From assembly GCA_002707985.1 (NCBI GenBank), contig PAOI01000035.1, forward strand, positions 2,274-41,100: a DNA stretch of 38,827 bases, read 5' to 3'. A model generated the notes under the pieces. It was not told where the DNA came from. It saw only the letters and a program-made list of their open reading frames with translations, and did not search any database. Of the stretch, positions 32,661 through 38,827 are shown piece after piece (position 1 is the first letter of the stretch; each line of letters opens with the position of its first letter). A program made the translations under genes and the position numbers. The stretch is from Sphingomonas sp. (lineage in GTDB: Bacteria > Pseudomonadota > Alphaproteobacteria > Sphingomonadales > Sphingomonadaceae).

Positions 32661-35537
32661 TTACCGGAAGCGCATCCGCGCTCCGACCATGAAATTGCGA
32701 CCCACCTTGTCGTAATATTGCCCGTTCACCGGTCCGTTGAGGATGATGTACGGCGTGGGCGGCGGATCCTTGTCGAACAGATTGTTGACCGCCCAGAAGA
32801 ACTCGAACTCCTGGTCATCACCGGCGAATATCTTTCCGAACAGATTGAAATAGGTCACCGGCGGCACACGATTGGTGTTGATCGTGTTGGTCGGCAGCGT
32901 GTTGTACGTCACGTCCTGCACGCCCTTGCTGATGAAGATGGTCTGCAGCGTCAGCTCCCAGCCGTCGCTACCGATCGTCTGCGAAAGATTGCCGCGGAAG
33001 GTGGGAATGGCGCCCAGATTGGCCCAGCCATTTTCACCCGCGCGATCGACCGGCGCCGCGCCGGTGCCCGAGTCGACATAGGCGTGGAAAATATAGGTAC
33101 CGCTCGCCGACATGCTGTAGCGACCGCCCTGGCCAAGGAAGCCCGCGCTCGTGCGATAGCTCAGCGTCGCGTCGATGCCTTCCTGTTCGAACGCACCCAC
33201 GTTGAGCGAGCCGGCGACCAGACCGGTATGGATACGGTCGTTCGGATCGGCGGTGCTCGTGTCCGGTCCATATGTGAACAGGCTGCAGAAATAGCTGTCG
33301 CCCGAGCTGCAGAGATTGGCGATGTTCACTGTCGACAGGTTGGTAATCGCGTTGCCGATGGTGATGTGGTAATAATCGGCAGAGAGGCCGAAACCGCTCA
33401 GCGCGCCGCGGCCGCGATAGGCAAAACCTGCGGTCCAGGTGTCGGCATATTCGGCTTCCGCATTCGGATTACCCGCGCTCGTATTCTGCGGAATGACGGC
33501 GTTTTTGGTCACGCCATCGACAACCAGCGTCACATTGTTGGTGACGTTGCTACCCGGGCTCGCGAGTTCGTTGATGGCGGGCGCGCGAATGTCGTGCGAG
33601 CGTGCGACGCGGATGTTGAAACCGTCGAACGGCTCCCAAACGCCACCGACTTTCCACGCGGTCTGTCCGCCGACCGAGCTGTAATCGGCATAACGGACGG
33701 CGCCGTTGAGATCGAGACGCTGCAGGCCCGGCGTGTTCGCCGCCAGCGGCACGGTGGCTTCGATATAGCCTTCCTTGACGTCGAAGCTGCCCGAATAGGG
33801 CACAGCGTTACCAGCAGTAAGGAAGCCGTTGTTGGTCGCCACGGGATCCGCAGTCAGCTTCTGGGTTTCGCGACGATATTCCCCGCCGACCGCGACCACC
33901 ACCGGGCCCGCCCAGGTCGAGAAGACGTCACCGACGACATTGAAGCCGACCGTGAACTGGTCATATTTGACCTCTGACAGCCCTTCGCCCCAGATATAGT
34001 TGAGCGCATCGTCATCGACATTGCCCGGGCCGAAGAAATTGAGCGGCTGGCATCCGGCCGCGGCCGGATTGCCCTGCAGGACGGCACGACAGACGATCTC
34101 GTTGGTCGCCGGGTCGCGCACTGCGTCCACCGCGAAACCCAGATTGGCGCTGATCGGATTGTAATAGGTGCGCGACGCATAGTTGTTGACGCCATAGGAA
34201 ACATGCGCGTCCCACTTCCACGTATCCGCGAACGAACCCTTCAGCCCCACCACGCCGTGCGGCGTCGCGTTGGTGATTTCATAGAGGTTGTTCCGCACAT
34301 CGGTGGCGATCCGGCTCATCGTGAAGCTGGTGGTCGTCGCCGGCAGAAGCGCGAGCACTTCCGGCGGGATATAGGCATTGTCGCGCTGGATGGTGATGCT
34401 CGACAAACGGATCGGAACGCCCTCCAGCGTGCCCTTTGACCAGGAATAGCCGCCTTCGATATAGCCGGTCAGCGAATTGGAGAATTCATAATAGGCGCTG
34501 CCATAGGTCGTCAGACGCTCGACCGCAGGGACAAGCGCGGTGTCGGTGATGATCGACGTACCCTCACCGCCGATCATCGTCGAACCGCCGAAGATCGCTC
34601 CCTTGTCGAACGGGCGCAGGCTGCCGTCCGAATTGAAGGTCATGTTGTACAGACCCGGGATGTTGCTGGTAATGACACCACCCTGACCCAGGCTGTTATG
34701 CACGTTGGGCGCCAGGATATAGGCCGGGCCGCCATTGGTGGCGCGCTGACCGTTGCTGACGATCATCCATTCCTCGCGACCCCAGTCGCGCGAATAAATG
34801 TCTGGCACGCCGGTATTGTCCGAATAATCGGCGCTGAACACGACCTTCAGCCGGTCATTGTCGAAATTCTGGCCGGCGATGAAGCCCGCACGCAGCGTGC
34901 GATAATCACCCTCTTCGGAAATGCCCGACTGCAACGTCACGCCGATGCCGTCATATTCCTGCTTCATCAGGATGTTGACGACGCCCGAAACCGCGTCCGA
35001 ACCATAGATTGCCGATGCGCCGCCGGTCACGACGTCGACCCGGTCGATCATCATCGTCGGGAACAGGTTGAGGTCGGTGGTTGTCGGCACGCCCAGATTG
35101 CTGGCGGGCGCGAACGGCACCACGCGTGACTGGTTGACGAGCACCAGCGTACGCTGACCGCCCAGCGCGCGCAGATCGGCGGTGGCCTGTGCCGGACTGG
35201 ACGTGTTGGTCGCATTGGCGCCCGGCGAACGCGTCGCTTTGAACGTCGGGTTCTGGTTGAGCACTTCCATGACCGTCGGCGCGGCCTGGCGCGCGATCAC
35301 TTCGTCGCCCACCACCTGAGTCGGGGTGGGTGCATCAAGGCCGCTGGACGCCGTACGCGACGCGCTGACGACGATTTCCGGCGAGAATGCTTCGGCCTCG
35401 GCCGGATGTTCGGTGGTTTCCTGCGAAGAATCCTGCGCCAGGGCGGCGCTTCCGGCGAAGGCCGTGGCGGTCAACGCCGTGGTTGCGAGCATGCCGCGAA
35501 TCCAAGCCCGCGGACGGCGATGTATATTGCGTGCCAT
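32661..35537 (-). CDS. TonB-dependent outer-membrane receptor 2
   Basis: A 958-residue outer-membrane importer. The signal peptide ends near ALA|QD (residue ~35). A TonB-box-like EIVVSASR is followed by a plug with DAPTPTQVVGDEV, ATADLRALGGQRTLVLVNQSR and DRVDVVTGGASAIYGSDAVSGVVN. The long barrel has typical LFDKDPP and ends in VGARMRFR, one residue beyond the common terminal Phe. The ATG at 35537 has GGGGAGAGGGG upstream. It is the same subfamily as receptor 1 and so may take up a related ligand. It is monocistronic, with a promoter region of about 300 bp that holds one of the shared motifs. Confidence 0.95.
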   Translation of the reverse strand: MARNIHRRPRAWIRGMLATTALTATAFAGSAALAQDSSQETTEHPAEAEAFSPEIVVSASRTASSGLDAPTPTQVVGDEVIARQAAPTVMEVLNQNPTFKATRSPGANATNTSSPAQATADLRALGGQRTLVLVNQSRVVPFAPASNLGVPTTTDLNLFPTMMIDRVDVVTGGASAIYGSDAVSGVVNILMKQEYDGIGVTLQSGISEEGDYRTLRAGFIAGQNFDNDRLKVVFSADYSDNTGVPDIYSRDWGREEWMIVSNGQRATNGGPAYILAPNVHNSLGQGGVITSNIPGLYNMTFNSDGSLRPFDKGAIFGGSTMIGGEGTSIITDTALVPAVERLTTYGSAYYEFSNSLTGYIEGGYSWSKGTLEGVPIRLSSITIQRDNAYIPPEVLALLPATTTSFTMSRIATDVRNNLYEITNATPHGVVGLKGSFADTWKWDAHVSYGVNNYASRTYYNPISANLGFAVDAVRDPATNEIVCRAVLQGNPAAAGCQPLNFFGPGNVDDDALNYIWGEGLSEVKYDQFTVGFNVVGDVFSTWAGPVVVAVGGEYRRETQKLTADPVATNNGFLTAGNAVPYSGSFDVKEGYIEATVPLAANTPGLQRLDLNGAVRYADYSSVGGQTAWKVGGVWEPFDGFNIRVARSHDIRAPAINELASPGSNVTNNVTLVVDGVTKNAVIPQNTSAGNPNAEAEYADTWTAGFAYRGRGALSGFGLSADYYHITIGNAITNLSTVNIANLCSSGDSYFCSLFTYGPDTSTADPNDRIHTGLVAGSLNVGAFEQEGIDATLSYRTSAGFLGQGGRYSMSASGTYIFHAYVDSGTGAAPVDRAGENGWANLGAIPTFRGNLSQTIGSDGWELTLQTIFISKGVQDVTYNTLPTNTINTNRVPPVTYFNLFGKIFAGDDQEFEFFWAVNNLFDKDPPPTPYIILNGPVNGQYYDKVGRNFMVGARMRFR

Positions 35538-35842
35538 TTGGTCCCCTCTCCCCTGAAAAATGCGAGTCCGACTGATTGTCGTTGACCCGGTTTCCTTGCC
35601 GCTTCGATCAGACGTCGAGACTGGCCTTTTTGACGTTCGCGCTTCTGCCGATCGGACGATGTTCGCAATTGCAGAATAACAAACGCCGCTTGTTTATGGC
35701 ATATGCAGCTCTCGATACAAGGCAAAAATATCGCATTGTTGAATCGCGTTGGTTATATTCGAAACCGTTGCGGGATGGCATCGGTGCGGCCCGCCGCCGG
35801 TGATCCGCGGCTGCCCCGGGTCATATCCGGCATCCTCCGCGC
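35538..35842. other. Intergenic region upstream of TonB receptor 2
   Basis: No gene is supported in this 305-base stretch; the short open frames here lack a credible ribosome site or family features. It must hold the receptor promoter (reading minus). A GCGTTTGTTATTCTGCAAT element (complement of 35668-35686) and an ATAACAAACGCCGCTTGTTTAT partial inverted repeat (35676-35697) resemble the elements at 9593 and 29827-29863. The right half toward 35842 shows nothing recognised. Confidence 0.6.
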
Positions 35843-36838
35843 TCATTGCGCCAGCGCCTCGGCCAGGACGGTGGGATCGATCAACCTGGCGAGTTCTTCG
35901 CGCGAACGCGCCGCGCGTCCGTCCTGTTCAGCAAGCCAGGCTTCCTCACGCACCAGCGTATCGAGCAGATCGTCGGGAAGCGACATCGGGAATGTCAGAT
36001 GCGACCAGGCGCCGGCGACCTGATCGTGAACGAAGCCCGCGCGATCGACGACCAGCGCCTGCGCGTCGCCGGGATTGCGGACGATCGCATCCTTCGCGGC
36101 GAAGAGCGACCGGACGAAGGCCACGATCCGCCGCCGCTTTACCGGATCGGCCAGATTTTCCTCGGTCGTGTTGAGATTGAACAACTCGCGGTAAATGCCG
36201 CTGCCGCTAAAGGCGATCATATCGTCGCCGAGGACCGCAGCCGCATCGGCGCTATGCGGTTCCCATATCGCCACCGCATCGACTTCGCCGCGGTCGAGCG
36301 CGCCTGCGATGTCCGCCAGCGGCGAAATGCGCACCGCCTCGACATCGGAAAAGCGCAGGCCCGCCTGCTCCAGCATCCGCGCGAGAAAATAGCCGGCCGA
36401 TGTATTCGCCAGCGTCGCGATGCGCTTGCCCTTCAGGTCCGCAAGGCTCGCAATCCCCGCCGAGCGTCGGGCGACGATGCGATAATGCCCCTCCGTCACG
36501 GTCAGGATGATCCGAATTCCGGGATGTTCGACCGAATAGCGCAGCGCCTGGGTTTCGGCATGCGTTGCCACATCGGCAACGCCGGGCTCGCCGCCATAGG
36601 AAGCGGTTATGCCGAACAGATTCGGGATGCCGCCATCGGTGACGCTGGTGCCGCCCGGATAGAAATCGCGCGCGGCAAGCAGCACGGGAGCGATCTCCAT
36701 CGTCGCAGTGCTGCCATAGACCGCCAGCGGCGCGGGCGTCGGCCCCGGCGGCACCGCTTCGCGCGGCGCGCAGGCGGCAAGCGCGAGCATGGCAATCAGT
36801 CCGTTCGCCCGCCGGATCCGCGCCGGAATGCCGCGCAT
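35843..36838 (-). CDS. ABC-type substrate-binding lipoprotein (SsuA/NMT1-like), orphan
   Basis: A 331-residue lipoprotein. LALAAC gives a lipobox with the lipidated Cys at residue ~23, followed by a Pro-rich linker (REAVPPGPTPAP). The rest matches the periplasmic-binding fold of nitrate/sulfonate/taurine and thiamine-precursor binding proteins: TMEIAPVLLAA, GVADVATHAETQ, IASLADLKGKRIATLANTSAGYFLARMLEQAG (in part) and GEVDAVAIWEPH. No permease or ATPase gene is near, so partner subunits are elsewhere or it acts as a chaperone or sensor. Only three bases separate it from the MetE-like 3 stop, making a clear operon. The linkage hints at a sulfur-containing, methylated or vitamin-like ligand, which is speculative. 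Confidence 0.82.
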   Translation of the reverse strand: MRGIPARIRRANGLIAMLALAACAPREAVPPGPTPAPLAVYGSTATMEIAPVLLAARDFYPGGTSVTDGGIPNLFGITASYGGEPGVADVATHAETQALRYSVEHPGIRIILTVTEGHYRIVARRSAGIASLADLKGKRIATLANTSAGYFLARMLEQAGLRFSDVEAVRISPLADIAGALDRGEVDAVAIWEPHSADAAAVLGDDMIAFSGSGIYRELFNLNTTEENLADPVKRRRIVAFVRSLFAAKDAIVRNPGDAQALVVDRAGFVHDQVAGAWSHLTFPMSLPDDLLDTLVREEAWLAEQDGRAARSREELARLIDPTVLAEALAQ

Positions 36839-36841
36839 CGG

Positions 36842-37870
36842 CTACAGCGACTCACGGACGAGCGTGGCGCCTTCGACCATCGCGCGCATCTTTCCATAGG
36901 CGATGTCGCGCGGCACATATTTGAAGCCGCAATCAGGCGCGACGATGATCCGCTCCACCGGCACTTCCTGCATGGCGCGGCGGATGCGTTGCGCCACCAC
37001 ATCGGGCGTTTCGATTTCGGGATCGTTGAGATCGAGCACGCCAACCAGAATTTGCTTGTCGTGCAGCGGGCGAAGCTCGGCCGGGTCGAGATTGGGTTGC
37101 GCGGTTTCGACCGAAACCTGATCGACGCGCGTCACGGCCAGTTCGCCCAGATAGTCATAGCCCTTGGGCCGGTCGCCATGAATGATCGCGGCATAGCCGA
37201 AGCAGAGATGCAGCGCGGTGGTGCCCGTGACCCCTTCCAGCGCACGGTCGATCGCCGCCGGGCCATATGCGCGTGCCTTTTCCGCGCGCGCCTGAAGATA
37301 GGGTTCGTCGATCTGGACGATGTCCGCGCCCGCCGCGAAGAGATCGAGGATTTCCTCGTTCACTGCCGCGGCGTAGTCGAGCGCCATTTCCTCTTCGCTG
37401 GCATAGAAGTCGTTCTGCGCCTGCTGAGTCATGGTGAAGGGGCCGGGCACGGTGATCTTGATCGGCAGATCGGTGTGCCGGCGCAGAAATTCGACGTCGC
37501 GGACCTGCACCGGATGCTTGCGCCGGATACGCCCGCTGATGCGCGGCACGGGATTGGGGTGGCCGCTGCGATCCAGCGCAGTGCCCGGATTGTCGAGGTC
37601 CACGCCTTCCAGCGCAGTGGCAAAGCGGTTCGAATAGCTTTCGCGCCGCATTTCGCCGTCGGTGATGATGTCGAGCCCCGCCCGCTCCTGCATATGGATG
37701 GCGACGATGGTCGCATCGTCCTGCGCTTCTTCCAGATAGTGCGGATCGGGCCGCCACAATTCCTGCGCGCGCACCCGCGGCGGAAAGCGTCCGGCGAGCT
37801 TTGCCCGGTCGATCAGCCAGTCGGGCATGGCATAGGATCCCACAAGCGTGGTGGGTAATAATTTCGCCAT
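36842..37870 (-). CDS. Cobalamin-independent methionine synthase (MetE) C-terminal-domain-like protein 3
   Basis: A 342-residue core MetE-like protein of a second subfamily. The start LLPTTLVGSYAMPDWL has the TTxVGSxxxP motif; EMRRESYSNRFA and FTMTQQAQNDFY follow. The zinc ligands map to His and Cys in ALHLCFGYA, Glu in VSVETAQPNLD and Cys in APDCGFKYV. Unlike copies 1 and 2 it is about 60 residues shorter and more like archaeal/bacterial core MetE proteins. The ATG at 37870 has GGGGAGAGG upstream. It is the first gene of a two-gene operon with the substrate-binding lipoprotein and is preceded by a tandem box. Confidence 0.85.
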   Translation of the reverse strand: MAKLLPTTLVGSYAMPDWLIDRAKLAGRFPPRVRAQELWRPDPHYLEEAQDDATIVAIHMQERAGLDIITDGEMRRESYSNRFATALEGVDLDNPGTALDRSGHPNPVPRISGRIRRKHPVQVRDVEFLRRHTDLPIKITVPGPFTMTQQAQNDFYASEEEMALDYAAAVNEEILDLFAAGADIVQIDEPYLQARAEKARAYGPAAIDRALEGVTGTTALHLCFGYAAIIHGDRPKGYDYLGELAVTRVDQVSVETAQPNLDPAELRPLHDKQILVGVLDLNDPEIETPDVVAQRIRRAMQEVPVERIIVAPDCGFKYVPRDIAYGKMRAMVEGATLVRESL

Positions 37871-37902
37871 TATCCTCTCCCCTGCTGTTCTCGTTCAAAT
37901 GA

Positions 37903-37937
37903 CAGCATGGCGAATATGATAACAGTCAGGCGAATAT
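37903..37937. promoter_or_regulatory. Tandem box upstream of MetE-like 3
   Basis: CAGCATGGCGAATAT (37903-37917) and CAGTCAGGCGAATAT (37923-37937) are direct repeats exactly 20 bases apart, about two helical turns, identical at 12 of 15 positions. They resemble the CAGCCTGGCTTATAT box (12/15 and 11/15). They begin 33 bases upstream of the start codon. Confidence 0.5.
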
Positions 37938-38104
37938 ATGCCTAGGGCGTCGTGGCGGCTCGCACCTGTTACCTGTGTCGGAAGATGGGGGCCGGTGCAT
38001 GTGGGTGTTTCGGGCTGCCATCCGGTCGCGCGGCGTTCCTGCCGGTCAGGCAAGCGGCGGCGCGTCATCGCGCAGCGCCATGGCCAAGGGGGAGAGGATG
38101 TAAA

Positions 38105-38181
38105 TGGTAGCGGAGGAGGGACTTGAACCCCCGACACGCGGATTATGATTCCGCTGCTCTAACCAGCTGAGCTACTCCGCC
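38105..38181 (-). tRNA. tRNA-Met (CAT), elongator type
   Basis: On the minus strand this 77-nt gene folds as a cloverleaf. The acceptor strands are GGCGGAG and CTCCGCT with encoded CCA, the D-arm contains AGCTCAGCTGGTTAGAGC, the anticodon stem GCGGA/TCCGC encloses ATCATAA with anticodon CAT, and the T-arm holds GGTTCAAGTCC. The 5' end (GG with a G-U first pair) and sequence match alphaproteobacterial elongator Met rather than initiator. A lysidine-modified Ile reading is less likely. Its 3' end points toward the catabolic cluster. Confidence 0.95.
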
Positions 38182-38237
38182 CCAAAAGGGCTTCGCGTCG
38201 AAGCGAGCGCGCGACATAAGTCGGTCGCGCGGACGGG

Positions 38238-38759
38238 TCAAGCGAACATATGCCGGGAATGCGCGTCCCATGGTCCGCCGCGATACCACCAGCTTGCCAG
38301 CCCGGCGATTTGCAGCGGCATGGGTACGAAATCCGCGCGCATTTGCGTAAGCAGTCGGCGCGCGGCCGGTCGGTCGACCTTGTTCTGGATCGTGACATGC
38401 GGTCGCCAGCCGGCGCGGTCCTGGGGCAACAGCAGCGGCGCGAATGCGTCGGCGAGTTCGTCGCGAATCTCCTCCAGCCCGGGGCAATCGATTCGCAGCG
38501 CCACGCCGCCGCCCAGATCGATAACGCCCGCGATCCGTGCCGCCGGGGCCGGAATTCCGCGCGTCGCCGCCGACAAGCGTTGCTTGAGCTCCGGGCCAAG
38601 GCCGGGCGGCAGATGATGGAACAACGTGCAATGCGCCGGGACCAGGTTCCGCTCGGGTGGGAAGTGGCGCCGCCGCAATCCGTCGAGCCAAGCGAAATCC
38701 TGCGCGCCGAACAGCGCCGTGACGATCAGCGGCGCGGGATCGGCGGTTGCTTCGTTCAA
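38238..38759 (-). CDS. 2'-5' RNA ligase / cyclic phosphodiesterase family protein
   Basis: A 173-residue protein of the 2H phosphoesterase group with two HxTx motifs: HCTLF near residues 43-47 and HVTIQN near 120-125. These form the catalytic pair of ThpR-like RNA 2',3'-cyclic phosphodiesterases/ligases. The start is TTG at 38759, overlapping the upstream Kup-like stop in TTGA, which suggests coupling; no better start is apparent without removing the first strand. This is ordinary chromosomal background, not part of the catabolic cluster. Confidence 0.82.
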   Translation of the reverse strand: MNEATADPAPLIVTALFGAQDFAWLDGLRRRHFPPERNLVPAHCTLFHHLPPGLGPELKQRLSAATRGIPAPAARIAGVIDLGGGVALRIDCPGLEEIRDELADAFAPLLLPQDRAGWRPHVTIQNKVDRPAARRLLTQMRADFVPMPLQIAGLASWWYRGGPWDAHSRHMFA

Positions 38760-38827
38760 ATCTCGACCTGGCTGCCCAGTTCGACGACTCGATTGGTCGG
38801 CAGCTTGAAGAACTCCATCGCGCTTTC
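38756..38827 (-). CDS. kup: Potassium transporter Kup-like, C-terminal end only
   Basis: Only the last 23 codons and the stop are in the window. They read FFKLPTNRVVELGSQVEI at the very end, closely like the conserved PxNRVVELGxQxEI tail of Kup low-affinity K+ uptake proteins. The rest lies beyond the right edge. The identification rests on this short tail only. Confidence 0.6.
   Translation of the reverse strand, partial: ESAMEFFKLPTNRVVELGSQVEI

Noticed and set aside
32385..33977. A 530-codon open frame antisense to TonB receptor 2
   Set aside because: Runs through a strong bidirectional terminator and the receptor barrel; composition is shadow-like.
35576..35803. A 75-codon frame in the TonB receptor 2 promoter region
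   Set aside because: No ribosome site, no recognisable motif, and it overlaps the candidate operator.
35846..37858. A 670-codon open frame antisense to the lipoprotein and MetE-like 3 genes
   Set aside because: Spans two well-supported genes on the other strand, lacks a ribosome site and shows no family motif.
37938..38104. Possible small gene or riboswitch between MetE-like 3 and the tRNA
   Set aside because: Only short frames without ribosome sites, and no recognisable cobalamin, SAM or other aptamer pattern.

Overview
The window looks like a chromosomal catabolic island from a sphingomonad (Sphingomonadaceae, Alphaproteobacteria). This is inferred from GC-rich coding sequence, two large Sphingomonas-type TonB receptors, DGxD-type (AAHS-like) MFS carriers, an alphaproteobacterial elongator tRNA-Met and a fused HTH segment typical of the group. 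No species can be named from sequence alone. Housekeeping DNA appears only at the right edge (38.1-38.8 kb): tRNA-Met(CAT), a 2'-5' RNA ligase family protein and the last codons of a Kup-like K+ transporter. No transposase, integrase, phage gene, CRISPR array or rRNA was seen.

Layout. 0-7 kb: a truncated MFS carrier, TonB receptor 1 with a strong terminator, then an operon of MFS carrier, lipoprotein cytochrome c and HbpS/GlcG-like secreted protein. 7-9.5 kb (minus): MetE-like protein 1, HSL-type hydrolase, PcaC-like CMD protein. 9.6-12.4 kb: HpcH/HpaI aldolase and a second CMD type, then a divergent SAM methyltransferase / MmyB-type regulator pair. 12.4-15.4 kb (minus): SMP-30 lactonase-like protein, luciferase-like monooxygenase (LLM), SDR dehydrogenase. 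15.7-17 kb: MFS carrier. 17-23.3 kb (minus): alpha/beta hydrolase, second LLM, HSL hydrolase, CMD, flavin reductase, an unusual HTH-methyltransferase fusion and an amidohydrolase, with a divergent LysR gene. 23.4-25.8 kb: LysR, VOC protein, IclR. 25.9-29.8 kb (minus): NHL beta-propeller, MetE-like protein 2, MarR, type I extradiol dioxygenase. 29.9-32.6 kb: MFS carrier, LigI-like lactonase, NTF2/SnoaL-like protein. 32.7-37.9 kb (minus): TonB receptor 2, then a separate operon of MetE-like protein 3 and an orphan ABC-type substrate-binding lipoprotein.

How it may work together (inference). The TonB receptors and MFS carriers would import an aromatic or related cyclic substrate. The LLM enzymes with the flavin reductase would oxygenate it. 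The extradiol dioxygenase, alpha/beta hydrolase and HpcH aldolase resemble a meta-cleavage route. The LigI-like lactonase, beta-propellers, CMD proteins and HSL hydrolases would deal with lactones, esters and carboxylated intermediates. Three core MetE-like proteins with intact zinc-ligand motifs are the least expected component. They could serve demethylation or a thiol/alkyl transfer step, but the substrate is unknown.

Two sequence elements recur in intergenic regions and suggest one regulon. One is a CAGCCTGGCTKATAT-like box, including a perfect 19-bp palindrome in front of the dioxygenase gene. The other is a 19-bp GCGTTTGTAWATAGCAARC element. IclR, MarR and LysR proteins encoded here are the candidate regulators.
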